Assembly (NCBI RefSeq): GCF_020184175.1
Contig: NC_065530.1
Coordinates: forward strand, 81,569,260-81,633,259
Direction of reading: 5' to 3'
Origin: Aphis gossypii
Taxonomy: Eukaryota > Arthropoda > Insecta > Hemiptera > Aphididae
Length of the DNA stretch: 64,000 nucleotides
Shown here: positions 38,516 to 51,850 of the stretch, in pieces
Layout of the letters: the number at the start of each line of letters is the position of its first letter
Position numbering within the stretch: the first letter of the stretch is position 1
The notes under the pieces: generated by a model
The model's input: the letters and a program-made list of their open reading frames with translations, nothing else
The model's database searches: none
Told to the model about the DNA's origin: nothing
Translations under genes and position numbers: made by a program

Positions 38516-41500
38516 TAACAACTAGTTATTACTTATTATATATACATTGTTTGTATTTAAAAAAAAATAGTTCAACTGTATTACCAATAGAAAAATAAAT
38601 AACTATATAATAGCAATACAAAATATATTAAAATGTATAATTAAATATCCTTAAAAATATAGGCCATTTTTGACTAGAATCACCTTTTGTGTATAATTAT
38701 TTATCATTAAATTTTAATTTAATACACTCCGTTAAGCGACCTACTCAATTATTATGTAAGCTTGATATTCTATAATTCAGATGAGTTTCCTGATTTTTTT
38801 ATTATTATTATTTATTATTTATTGATGAATAGGAAATTTATTGTTTATAGTTTAGCATGAATTTTATAAATATTTTATACTATAATTAATATAATATCAT
38901 GGGATATACTTATTAATCCTGAATAGTTTATGTAGATTTAGGTAATATCTTAAAAATTTCTGTCAACAGCTATTTTAACGAATAAAAAAAATCTTTGTAA
39001 CAAGAGAGAATATTTTCTCTTTATATTAGTATAAAAGTAAAAATAAATATTTTATTAATCACGAAATCTTGGAGCGATCAATTGCAGTATTGTACATGAT
39101 ATATCATCATGTAATATTATAATTATAATTATTTTTAATGAGAAAAAGCTTTAGCATTGTGCCACTGGAAATAATATTATTGTTTTTTATAATATTACGT
39201 AGTTATAGGATAAAAATTATGGAAACCTAACAGGATTGATTTTCGATTTAGGTGATTTATACTAAAATCAGCAATAATACTAATATATCCTAGAAAGATA
39301 AAAAAAACAAATTATCATATATTTTATTCATTATGGATCACTATAATCAATAAATATATTACCTTTCAGAGAAAATAGATAAATATGGATAGTTTTTCTA
39401 TGCCCAAATGTAGAAAATTAAAACAAATACTGTACTTAAAGTGTATACATAAATTAAAATTACAATTTAATTGTGTAATATATTATAAATTATAATACAG
39501 CAGGATTACAAAGCAGACTCTGATAAGAATATACCACATTAATATTTCTGATCGTCATATTTCGCCTATCTATATGGATAATATTTTTAAAAATATATCA
39601 AAACCATATTTGAAAAGACTCGTTCAATTGAAAGCATTGTTTTTTCCTTATGAACAAACCACATTTGCATTCAATTCACAAAAGTAAAAAAAAATGATTT
39701 TGCACTTAAATCCAAATAAACATTTTATATTATTCTCCTTTTGAGTATTTTTTATTGATATAAAATTTAATATGTCGTTTGTTAGAACCAGCTAGTACAC
39801 AGCATTACTGAATTACATTCTATAAAATATGATATGGATAATAATAGTCTTCATATCTAGATTTATAGCTTTTATTTTTTTTTAAATTTAAAAATATATA
39901 AGTATAAACTATTTTGATTATTTTAATTATTAGAAACGTATAGATCATACAATAAGTCTATAAATTCTTAAAATAATATATAAAAATAACGAAATTGAAA
40001 CTTATATAAGTACCAGTATTAATTAATCACTTTGGTGGGTTTTAATAAAATTGAAATAAGTAAATCAGGATTTAAAAATACACCAGATTTTAATTAAAAA
40101 TATTTTTAAAAATGGCCTCGAAATTTAAAATAAGAAAGTTGAAATTCATTATTATATACTTTTATTTTATTTTATTATTACATCAGATAATTTAATGATT
40201 TATAATAATATTATCTATTATCTTTAAGCAAGGTTATGGGGGTGGTAGAGATAATTTTTATAAAATTAGAAAATAGACTTTTATATTAAGCAATTATTCA
40301 TTTAACATTATTATTACATATACATAGTATAGGAGTACAAATAAACTTTTCTAATAGTGTAAGTAACCAATCAACAACTATTTTATTTGTATTAGACTTT
40401 TTAAAATTCTAGGAGTCATTAAATACTTATAATAGCAACAAAATGTAAATAATGTCCATTTTCTAAATAATTTTAAATAATAAGTCTACAATTACTTTAA
40501 TTACAAAAAAAATATTAAATTTAAAAGATTAAATAATCTAATTCATATGTATTTTACCACAATAATTATAAGCCATCATCGCTATAGAGTAAATATAATA
40601 CATATATTTTTTCAAAATTTTCAGTACAATTAATTTATATTTTCTTAAATTATTTTGTGTTAAAAAAATGCATTCTCTGATAACGAAAATGGAGTTTACT
40701 ACTCAAGACTTGGTGCTATAAATTTAAACAGCTAGTGTCTTATTTTTTCTCTATTTTAGTTTTTTTTTTTACTTTTACTATTATTTGTGATACTCGTGGG
40801 AGAAAAAGTATCGTATAAGGGGCTGCTGAAAAACAGTTTCATTTCACGTTCGTATTTTTATAATATACAAAAAACGATAAGGTCTAAGATACTAAGCATA
40901 AACAAGTGTATATATTAATGCACAAGTAATATCCCAGATTTTAGTTAAATAAATGTGTTTTAATCGCAATTAAATTATTATAAGTCTATAAAATTATAAT
41001 TATACTTCATTTTTTTATTTAATTCAAAATTAAATTTTCTTAATAGCCGTGACAATTAACTAACATTTATTAAACCAAAATGATAATTTAAAATATATAT
41101 TATATATATATTTCAATATAGGTACTAATTTTATTGTTAAAGATAAGTGCGTATAATATATACCTACTTTTAGATAAAAAAGAACTAATATAATAATATG
41201 TTTAAATATACAATGTATATAAAAACAATTTATAAAATATTTTCAATGAACAGTCTATAAAAACAAATATACCTCTCTATATTACCTTTTAAAATTACTT
41301 TCAAAGCACATCAAATAATAATTAGAAATCTCTTAAATTTCGATTTAAATTTTATTCAAATACATCGGAATTTTCATAAAGTCATTTGTTTAACATTTAT
41401 AGTAACAAAAAGTTTGTATGGCTACAACACATTATTTGAAAAATCTGAATATCTAAAAATATAGTTTTTAAGACTTAAGTATATCTTAGGTTTTGTATCT

Positions 41501-44500
41501 ATACGTAGTTAAAGAATAAAGAGTAGGTAAATCATTCTGTAGTAAATATTTATATTTTATAAAAACTGTGACAAATGGATTTATGAGCAATGAATTATTT
41601 TGTGATAAAATCAGCTTTTTTTAAATTATATAAGCTAAGGTTTATTTCAAAATTTTTAAAATATGAAAATCATCCAGTCAGAATAACAATTATATATATT
41701 ATTCACATTAACATATATTTGTTGTTAAAAGTTAACAAATAGAATAAGTAATAGCCTATATAACATTTAAATATTTAAATAATTTTTCTGAAGAATAAAA
41801 TAATTGTTTAAGTTTGCTTAAATTTGTATCAATCAATAACGTACAGTCTGAAATAATTATTAAATATGTATACCTATTGTGTGATTACTGATTATACTAT
41901 AAGTATTTGATCTAAATTTTAAATATCTACTTAAACATAACAGTATAAGTATAACACCGTTGTACACACATATAAGAGACATTTTACAATATTTACATAA
42001 ATATTAATTCAAAATTATAATTTGAATATAAATATAAATATAATTCATAATGTTACCTATAATACGTATATAGTATATTATAATAATATTGTTATAATTT
42101 TTTCTACATTGACCAAAGACGTTTTTATCTTTACAGGATACTTCTTATTTCTTAAATTACATAATAATTTTAATTATTTGAAAATATGGTATTAAATATA
42201 CAAAAATCTGAGTTAGAATAAATTTAGAATAAAATTTACAAAAATTTGGTATGAAAATGCTTTTTAAATTACCCAGTGTAATAAGTTTATGCATAAAAAA
42301 TACTAGACACTACAATAACTATATATAAAAATACTTATTCTAGTGATAATACTTAGAATAAGAATATTAAATAAAACGCGAAATTAATTCAATATTATTC
42401 ATAATATCAACGGTAAATAATGTTTTATTCATACAATTACATGAAAAATTAATTAATTAATTTTTAATTAAAAAATGTAGTTTTTTAAGTATACATGAAA
42501 TGAATAGGATATATTATATACCTAAGTATATTATACTTTTACTCCATATATTATTTCTATGCGACGAATTGTTTATCAATATAATAAAATAATGTTCTCG
42601 AAATAAAACACCTAAGATTAAAATGTGTAGATTCCTATAACACTTAAAAATCGTGTATAAAACATGACGCATTCTTTATATAACAAAAATATAAGAATTT
42701 CAATAATAATTTGTTCTAAGAGTTAAATTTATAGATGGTATAAGTTATTGTTATGATACTATAAATTGATTATGATTCATTGACCTCTATACATTCAATC
42801 AAGAGCAGTGACGTTGTAAATAATTTGGGACATAATTTAATTACAGTGTTTACTATGTTTACGATACATATTACATATTATGTGTGTACTTATCAATATA
42901 TATATTTAAATAGTTAATTATTGTTGTTATTTAAAATTAAAATACTTTTAGACACGTACCATTTTAATAATATGTGAACACCTATTACCTACATATAATA
43001 TACCTATATACCTATATTTAACAATAGCAATTTATTATTTTTAATAAATAAAGTTATGTGAAAAAAATAAATATATTTTATATTTAAATTTATTGCATGC
43101 CTAAAAGTTACCTAATATTTTTTAGTATGATAATAAAATATATGTAACATGGTTTATGCGAATTCTAGATTAAACTCAAGATTAGTTTAATTTACATGAT
43201 TAATTAGATCTCATTAAAAACAAAACTTTTTTGAATCTGAAATAATTTTTAGTATTTAACATATTTATTTTTATAATATATTCATAAAATATGATATTAT
43301 ATATCAAACAATATACGAATGTAATAATGAAAAAAATACATGATTTAATTAATGAAGAATCCTCATCTATTGAAGGAACTCTGACATAAGTACAATATCT
43401 ATTTAATACTTACATAATATATTATATTATTATTTTGTATATAAAAATGAGTATTCTTATACTATTAAGGGGAGAGGGTATAAATAAGTTAGTTTATTTA
43501 TAAATAAAAGTATTTTAATTGAAGTATTTATACTTAACCTAACCTGGATTCTTATTTAATTTAAATCGTTTGTAGCACACTTAGGTTACATCGTCGAAGA
43601 CTGATGATATGGCAAGATCATTATTCATAGAGTGATTTGATAAATAAAAAGTGCTTTGGTGCTCAAAAAATTTTGGATTGAAAACGATGAATACAATTAG
43701 TGTTTGAACATAATGAAATATGAATATCAATTGCACCTACCTATATACAATTAAGTAGATAGAAAATCATTTTCTGAGTTACTTAAATGTGTTTAGATTA
43801 TTTTAATATTAAGCGTCTTCCAATTGCTCACTAAACAAATAAAGCAAAGATCGGATTGTTTTTTTTAGATAACGAGCCACTACACAAACAGTAGGCTACC
43901 CGCCATCAGTAATCGGTTGTTTTTTAGAGATAAAATTACATTACTGATATACTGTAGGTGTCAACAACATAAATGTAATAAGAGCCAAAAACTTATAGTA
44001 TACCTACCTACATCTAAAGATAACAAAGTAAAGTTAAATTATTAGAAAATCTGTGGGTATTTTAATACTAAATTATAGTATTGGGAATGTTTGCCGATCT
44101 AAAATACTTTTAAAATTCTAAATTCTAAATTTTAAAATATTAAAAATAATTAGGTAAGTAATATTAGGATCCCACACATTCTTAAGATGACAAAACTTAA
44201 GTATTAAATGTAACATGCGACCTTTTATAGGTGACAAGTTGTTAATTGTTATAAATAAAATATCCAATTACAACTTTTAAGAAGATTGTCTTGTAATTAA
44301 TTAATTTCAATTTAACCATAATACATTATACCTTAAAACAAAAAATATATACAGAGTGATTCTTTTAACAATAAACATTTATTATCTCAAATAAATTAAT
44401 ATTTTTGGAAATATATTTTTTTGAGAATTTAATTTTAAATCGGAACGACTAAACATAAAAACTACGCTTTTTTAGCAAAAAAAAATGTTTTCATTGTTAT

Positions 44501-45206
44501 AGTTATTTATGTATATTTTTTAAATTTTTTTGAATAGTGATGCACATTTTCAACGTCACTTGTATTCAGGAGCAGAATATTTTTTCAATTTGCAATATTA
44601 AATTTTGAACGATTATTAATTGGTCATAAGTTTATAAGTACTTACATATTTAAAATTTAGATTATTGATATAGCGAATCAACATTTTGTGGGTTGCCTAT
44701 TATTTAGTTCATATTATGCTACTCCTATTAACTTAAAATATCTATAATTATAATTAATTAGGTACCTACTCGTTAAAAAATTCTCAGAAAATATTATGTT
44801 ATAAAGTATGGATTTATAATTTACGCTGTCATTCTGTATGACTGTATGAGGCGTAGTAGAAGCGACGATGGACCTTCAGGTTCGGAATAAGTAAAAAAAA
44901 AAAAATCTTTAAAAAAAGCTAAAATCAACCAAAACGAATAATAAAATACCGATTATATTTAACAATATAATATGATAAGTTATTATATTTGAATTACTTG
45001 CTACTACAAATAATAAAATATTAGAAATAAATTTAGTTTTAGTTTTCATACTAGCTAAGGTAATTAATTTATAATTTGCAATGTAATTATAGCTTTTAAT
45101 TTGAATTATAACTTGCAAGTATACCTTTATCTAAAATTCAAATTATACATATAATCAATTAAAAAAAAAAAAGAAAACTGAGAAGTTCAAAAGTCTCGCT
45201 CTATTG

Positions 45207-45556
45207 CAGCGATTCTCAAACTGTGGTACGCGTACCACTAGTGGTACGTGAAAGACTACATGGTGGTACGCGTAAGGCCACACGGTGGTAGAACGGAAAA
45301 TTAAAAATAAATATTCGATTCTGATCTCATTGAAAATTTGTTATTTAATTCATATTTTATTTTAAAAAACTAATGAATAAAAATAATTATGTTGCAATAT
45401 TTTACTTGCCATATTATTTAAAATAAATGTATTTAACTAAAAAGTAAAGTATTTAAATTGTACAATTTGAATTGTTCTATTTTTAGTCATTAGTGGTACG
45501 TGACTGATTAATAATACACCTAAGTGGTACGCAAAAAAAAAGTTTGAGAACCGCTG
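45207..45556. mobile_element. hAT-type MITE with perfect 8-bp target duplication
   Basis: The 350-bp element begins CAGCGATTCTCAAACT and ends in the inverted match AGTTTGAGAACCGCTG (one mismatch). Subterminal GTGGTACGCG / GCGTACCAC words occur at both ends. It is flanked by identical 8-bp direct repeats CTCTATTG at 45199-45206 and 45557-45564. The 8-bp duplication and CAG...CTG ends identify a non-autonomous hAT element. It carries no open frame. It lies in intron 1 of the PDE8-like gene. Confidence 0.88.
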
Positions 45557-45689
45557 CTCTATTGTATTGAATGTACCTACTTCATAATAATTGAGCTATT
45601 GCCTATACTCATTATAGATTCGTAAAATTCTAATTTGATGATAAATCATTAAAATATAATTACCTATTAATACGAGAATATAATGTTCC

Positions 45690-46215
45690 GAGGGTCGTAG
45701 CCCATTCAGCTCCCATTTTCCTAAATGCCTTTCGTTTTACAAAAAGTTCAATTTCTAAACGGCTCCGATTTTTTACATCATACAGACTAATTGACTCAAA
45801 ACAAGAGTGGTTAAACTTTTGTTGGTGTAAACTAAGTAAATTATAAAACTTATACAGAAAAATTATATATTGTAATTTTTTTATTAAAATAATATTAAAT
45901 TCTAGTGTTTACAATTTTTAAAAAATGGATGTTTAAGTAGAAATACAAAAAAAAAATCATACTTAGGCATTTTTTTTAGACATAATTTTTTTTATATAAT
46001 CCATACATTATTTCACTAAATGAAAATTTGTTTCCTAATGAACTCTAGTTCTTTTAAAAATTTAATTTTCTGACATGACTGAGCTTTAGTTTAATTATTT
46101 TTTCTACGGGAGCCGTTTAGGTATTTACCGGTTTGTTAGACCATTTTGGCTCGTTTTTTCGTTCGAAAATAAGCAAACAATAGACGGGAGCCGTTAGGGA
46201 TCCAATGGTTCCAAG
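45690..46215. repeat. Inverted-repeat-bearing noncoding element
   Basis: CTAAACGGCTCCG at 45755-45767 is the inverse of CGGAGCCG-type sequence at 46107-46120 (CGGGAGCCGTTTAG). Another GGGAGCCGTTAGG follows at about 46185. Ends are not clear. It starts about 130 bp past the 45207-45556 MITE and is GC-richer than the surrounding intron, so it is probably another repeat. Confidence 0.4.
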
Positions 46216-46478
46216 GATATTTCATAATTTATTTATATTATCTAAGTTTTCTATTAACTATTACTAATACGCTAGGTTAAACACATTTTTACTAAAAATA
46301 TCGGATAACTATAACTATATTTATTATTATAATACCTATTATAACAAATATTATTGTTATTAATTTGTATATCAAATGTCAATATAAATCGTTGTGTATA
46401 GGTTCGTATTATTAATAACTTAAAATTAAAGCAAATATTTAGACAATTTAATTGTGTATGTATACTAAATAATATAAT

Positions 46479-46786
46479 CAGTGGCGTAATTTTGAATTGA
46501 TTCTGGGGTGGGATTGAGATATACTTAGTTTTACTACCATTTTAGTAGTGCTATGCCCCCCTACAACCCCCTTGACCATTAAATCTCATAGATCACAATA
46601 TTTTATTAATTTAATAAGTTAAATGGTATAAAAATGGTTTTTAAAGACAATAAAGTAAACAATTAAATTAAATATATTTTTCATAAATTATAATATCAAG
46701 TCAATTTTCCTTTTTGTTTTTTTCGCCAAAAAAAGGGCGTCTAGGGAGGTATAGATCCCCATATCCTCCCCATAATTATACCACTT
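46479..46786. mobile_element. MITE with CAGTGGCGTAATT termini and C/G-rich core
   Basis: The left end CAGTGGCGTAATT pairs with the right end ATAATTATACCACTT. Inside lie C-rich and A/G-rich blocks (GCCCCCCTACAACCCCC; GATCCCCATATCCTCCCC) typical of a degraded repeat. Target duplication is unclear. Noncoding. Intron 1 of the PDE8-like gene. Confidence 0.5.
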
Positions 46787-46919
46787 TAAATAATAATACG
46801 TAGTAATGAAAAGTTTCACAAGTCTCTATGAAAAATATTTGTTGAATTACCTACAACAAATCAACTAAAATCATTATTAAACTATTAAACTAATTAATAA
46901 ACATTATTAAACAATCTAT

Positions 46920-47490
46920 TTTTTTTTTTCTTTTTTTAATTTTTGTAAAAACATTTTTTTTTAGTAGAAATAATCTGAACATGAATTGCGATGAGGGCTT
47001 TAGTAGCAAATTATATTTAGTTGGTACTTTTTCAGGGCTTTCAAAATTGGAAAATTATCAATACTTTTTAAACAATCGTGAGGGACACCTTATGTATACT
47101 TGATAAAATTTTAACAGTATTATTAAAATAATAATTATTTAGCAATTTTGGTAATCAATGTGCATAGGACAAATTAAAATAACTCTATATCAATATCATA
47201 CATAAAAAATGATAATATAAATATTTGGTAAACATTTTAAGTATCTAAGTTTATTTATTTTTGAACTATCAAAATAAAATACAATTTATTTTATAGGAAA
47301 TCGGGTTTATATAAATACTTAATATTCCAATTTACCGTAATTTTGTTTCTTAGTTTTTCCTGAGTATTAAGAAATGTACTGGAAAACATTTTATTTTTGA
47401 CTCACCAAAGCATCAACTTCGGCCATTTTAAAGATCAAAGCATGTTTTCTACTCTAAAAAATGTCTTCACAAACAAAAATATCTAAAACC
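46920..47490 (+). repeat. Possible third, diverged copy of the dispersed repeat
   Basis: The segment from about 47228 (GGTAAACATTTTAAGTATC, then TTTTTGAACTATCAAAATA) to 47410 parallels copy B at 38110-38280 in order and orientation. Divergence is high and the match is by eye only. Confidence 0.3.
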
Positions 47491-48150
47491 TATGAAATAA
47501 AAGTGTATCGACAAAATTGAAGTATGTAATATACCTTTTATATTTATATAGGAAATACTATACATACTATTTAGTATTTATACAAAAAATCCAGAAAAGA
47601 TTGTACTCAATTCTGATATAATTATAATTTTTATAATTTTTTGGAGTTATAACGTGTTAGACAATTAGATAATCAGATTACGTAAATATACGTATATGGA
47701 TCTTCTTTATCACATTATTATTAAGAGTGTTTTGATATTTCCCGATATTTCTTTTTGGAAAATGTATATATTTGAAACTATTAATAACAAATTATTTTTT
47801 TATTTTTCTCATTTAACATCACTTCCTATCTCCATTTTAAAAGTGCGCACTAGGTTAATAGTTATCATAAAACTGACGAGAAATAAACAATCAATTTATA
47901 AGATATAAACCTATACTATAGGCTTAGGACTATCAACTTTAAAGTAAGTTTGGTTAAAAATAATAATCAACAACTTAGTTCCCTTTTACTATTACTTAAC
48001 ATTAACTCCATAATAACGAATGAGTAATTAAAATTAAAAAATATAAATTAAAATACGATCGATGTATAAGCAAAACCAAATTTATATAGGTACAAGTATA
48101 AATGACAATGTGTTATTCGAGACTGTACAGTGCTCACTAACTTTATTGTT

Positions 48151-48194
48151 CATATGTACATTGTACATATGATAGGTCATATACCTAGGTATAT
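48151..48194. repeat. Two adjacent perfect palindromes
   Basis: CATATGTACA-T-TGTACATATG (48151-48171) is followed by ATATACCTAGGTATAT (48179-48194). Both are fully symmetrical. Intron 1 of the PDE8-like gene. Confidence 0.7.
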
Positions 48195-51111
48195 ATATGA
48201 TATATCCCATACAGCAATATACTTACGTATATCTCAATCGTTAAATTCATAATTAATCGAGGTATCAGCGATAATTTGCTAAACCTCCAACAATTTATTA
48301 CTACTAAAGAGTGTATAGGTACATTTTATACTATCTAATTTATATTTTGTACAAATTATTAAAAATAAAATAAAAATTGTCATTATTCGACTTTAACACA
48401 AACGAGAACCAATTCAGTTACTAAATAGGTAAAACATCCAACTTTCAATGATATTTTTTAGTCTGTAGGTATTTTATTTAGGTATGTTTACTTTGTGACA
48501 AAACAACTATCAATATTTAGTAACTTAACTAGTATTTTTGATATTTCCTCACGATGTTCTAGAGTATTATTTTTGGGATTTTCTCAGAACAAGAAAAAAC
48601 GACAAGGAAAACTAACCACCACTATAAACTACTTACAAATTTTAAGCTGTACTTATTCAATTTAAATTAAATCCATGTCACATTTATATTAAATAAATAA
48701 TTTAATTTTTTTTATAATTTAACATTTTTTGAGTTAGAATTTAGTTATAAACAATCAGTGGTATAATATGGTATAGAATAGTATCTTATAAATTATAATA
48801 AGTATTAAATAGCGAATATGATTTATCGATTTTATTAAACATAGTAAATATAGTAAATTTAGTATATTACAGTGATAAGAAATCCAAATTTATTAATTAC
48901 TTTTATATTTTTAGTTAAATTACATTTTTTATTTTTAACTTTTAGGAAGCTTATAATTCTGATAAAGCTAAATTATTGTTCAAGTTCAAGTCATTTAATA
49001 GAAAACTATTAGAATATTTTTATTGCTTACCATAATAATTTACAATTAATGTTTTCCCCTGACAAAAAAAAATTAAAAAACCAATTTAATTTAAAACCAA
49101 TATAGTTTTCTCGTTACGGCCCTGATCAAAAACTAAAATAACCAATGTTAAATATTTCGTAATTTAAATTGAAAAATATCGAAATTAAATTATATAAGCT
49201 AACAGATATAATATAAAGTATAAGTTAGCAGAGTGGAGGGCGTTGAGAGTATTCGATTCAACACTATAACTTATAAGATAGGGTTATACCTATAACTATT
49301 TATCGCAATCGTCATTGCAAAAATGATTTTTAATAACATAGAATATAAAAATATGTAGTCATTTATTAAATTTTAATCTGAATTATTAAAAATGTTTGTG
49401 ATATTTTATTAGTGAAAAACATATTATGTAGTATAAGTAAATTTTAAATATTAAGTCATTAAATAGGTATGTATTAATGTAAAAACCATAAATAAGTAGG
49501 TAAGAGAGTTAATGAAATATAATGTCTATCCAAATATTATTTATAAGTAATTTAATAGAAAGAACAGAAAGAACTTATCTTCTTAATATAGAATTATTTG
49601 TATATTAAGCATTTAATTAAAGTTATTGCTATTAGGTATATTCTAGGAAAATATTTCTATTATTGGATTTATTTTAACGATTTGTTTAATGTTTTGAGCC
49701 AACATTAAATTTTTTATTACCAAAAAATAAGATTTAAGAATTAAAACACGACGTCATGGATATTAAAAGCTATGAATAAAGTTTTGAGTTTTATAACTAT
49801 TGATGTTTTACAATATGTACCAATACAATAATATTATTGGGTAATACGATTACATATGGATCCGGGCACGACACGACAGGTCCACAGATAGTGATCATTT
49901 TGAACTATTTGTTTGAATCCAGAGTTGTAACGTACTAATTGCTGGGAAATTCAAGTCAAATATAACATGAGTTTATAACAGGTAATCAAATTACAAATTT
50001 AACATTAAAAAGATTTGTGAGCCGTATTTCCTGTGAACATAACTTATTAATTGATTCAACTCAGGGGCTGACTTTACCAATGGTATTGTATGAAAATGAG
50101 AGTATTTCTAGTGATTGGATTATAGCCAAAGTAAATTTAAGCGCATTGTGTTGAATAGTGATTGTATTATATAATATTATTTTAATTTTTTTTTATTCAT
50201 ATTTTGTTGATAGGTAACATGGTATTGATATCCATAAATTTCATATTATCTTTATTATGCAATGCGGAGCTTACTATTTCGGTAAAAAAAAAAGGTAAAA
50301 TGTAGAAGTACGAGAACTTAAATATTAGGTATATAATATAGCCAGTAATATATTTTTTGAATATAGTATTTAATTTAATTTTTTGCTATTTAATCAATAT
50401 TATTTATTAATTTATTATTATGAGACGAGACGAGCCCATTACAAATTTTGATATAATTCTTAAAACTTAACAGTTAACAGTATAAAATATAAATTATAAT
50501 ACAACACGAAAATTACGAATTATTAATGGACGAGTTATTATCCGTCATGACATATAAAAGTATTTTTGTATATTATACGCGATAGGTTCCTACTATTTTC
50601 AAAGTTTCAAGTAAATAAAATATATTATTTTTGGTGGTAATATAATTCAAATTTGAAAAAAAATAAATGCAATTATTAAAATTAAATTAAAATAATTAAA
50701 GTAGATTTTTAAGAAAACTATTTGATATATAATACATTAATATTCAGTTAAAATCGTTCTTAAACCAGTTAAACCTATAATATGTACGCTTGAAGAGACG
50801 ACTAAAAAGTTAAAACTATATAGGTTTACGGTATAACAAACAGATACCAAAGTATAAAACATATTTTATATAATAGGTACTCAAAAAAATTAATTGATTA
50901 GGTACCTAAGTAAATAACGCAACGACACATACGTATTTAATACACCAATACCATAGTATAACAATATAATATGATACTACGTTATACACGGTCTACGACT
51001 TTAATAACTCAATACGATTAGTGAATATTATAGTCTGTGTAATCATATCCAAACAATATAAATAAATTGTGTGTAATAAATAAATGCTCATTGTAATTAT
51101 TCTAGACTTAC

Positions 51112-51451
51112 CGAGGTTTTCATTATCCGGCGACAACGTGAGAGTAGACGAATATTATCCGCATAGAGGACGACGGTTAACGCGCTAGCATATAGGTATA
51201 TGTCCCTGTGTCTAGGTATATCTATATATAATATATTGAAAATTCGACGGCGTTACGCGAGTACTGGGAAGACGGATAAATAAATCACTTCGAATTGGGG
51301 GGAGGGATAGAAATAAAACTAAAAATCAAAACGGTTAAATTTATCACAAAGGGCGTCGGGTGAAACTTTGGCGCGCACGAACTTACGACGCGGCACGTTC
51401 ACTCGTCAAATTCGCGGCGGCAGACACACACACTCAAACACAAATATCACT
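51112..51451 (-). other. Pde8: Candidate 5' noncoding exon 1 of the PDE8-like gene
   Basis: On the minus strand this CpG-rich stretch ends in a strong donor, CCTCG|GTAAGTC, with the intron G at 51111. A second usable donor, GTC|GTAAGTTC, would end the exon at 51387. A TCAGTG initiator-type motif on the minus strand puts a possible start at 51451, but the true start could lie further up in the GC island (to about 51830). An ATG at 51123 opens a short frame (ATGAAAACCTCG) that would run into exon 2 and stop, so it is read as an upstream ORF. The link to exon 2 at 32553 is inferred from orientation and from the absence of another suitable exon. It implies an 18.5-kb intron. Confidence 0.5.
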
Positions 51452-51850
51452 GACACATGCGATCGCGAAACGCGTACTCGAGAGAAACTCTCATACACGA
51501 CGCACGCGATCGTCCGTCCGCCGGTCACCGGTGATCTGCGGCGCGGTCGCGTAACGCGTCGTCTACATGTATGATATTGTATCGTAATAGCGGTCGCGCC
51601 GGCCGGCGACGACGGCTTCCGTGGAACAGCGGACCGCCCGCGCGCCCGACGGTGGCGCGCCCGCGGCGGCGGCGCAAAGCTCGTGTTGTGGACGTCGCGC
51701 CCGCCCGCTGTCCCGCGAGATACTCCGGGCAGGCTGTTCGGGACGGCAAAGTTGGCGGGAAACCCTGGGCCCCTCCGCGCCGGGCCCCACTACCGGGGTA
51801 TAACCTCCGTCTTCAACATTATATAATACCACTATAAGAGTTCAGTGCTT
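51240..51850. promoter_or_regulatory. CpG-rich promoter island
   Basis: A sharp GC and CpG peak in a genome otherwise rich in A+T. The core at about 51590-51790 is dominated by GCG, CGG and GCC words. The motif GGCGGGAAA at 51754-51762 resembles an E2F/DP site. Several overlapping open frames on both strands inside the peak are composition artefacts: GC-rich sequence has few stops, and they have no homology that I recognise. The island sits just upstream of the minus-strand exon donor at 51111, so it is the likely promoter of the PDE8-like gene, and it may also drive a plus-strand transcript. Confidence 0.65.
51820..51850 (+). promoter_or_regulatory. Candidate plus-strand core promoter (TATA plus initiator)
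   Basis: TATATAATA begins at 51820, and a TTCAGTGC initiator has its A at 51844, about 24 bases downstream. That is close to the usual TATA-to-start spacing in arthropods. The downstream 100 bases (51850-51940) are GC-elevated and end at a 17-base T run (51941-51957). No open frame follows, so any product would be a noncoding or promoter-antisense RNA. Confidence 0.3.

Larger units (their letters stand above)
32554..51111 (-). other. Putative 18.5-kb intron 1 of the PDE8-like gene
   Basis: A repeat-rich stretch with copy B (36940-38515), the hAT MITE at 45207-45556, the element at 45690-46215, the MITE at 46479-46786, a possible repeat at 46920-47490 and palindromes near 48151. No coding exon was found on either strand. 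Open frames at 36805-37041, 44909-45118 and 47696-47908 are not supported. A GC-elevated patch at 49850-50130 is unexplained. Confidence 0.5.

Noticed and set aside
43530..43550. CCTAA-type words as insect telomere repeat
   Set aside because: Only two units, within ordinary sequence.
51360..51837. Six overlapping open frames on both strands in the GC island
   Set aside because: GC-rich sequence has few stop codons. The frames overlap on both strands, have Arg/Ala/Pro-rich composition and no recognisable domain.
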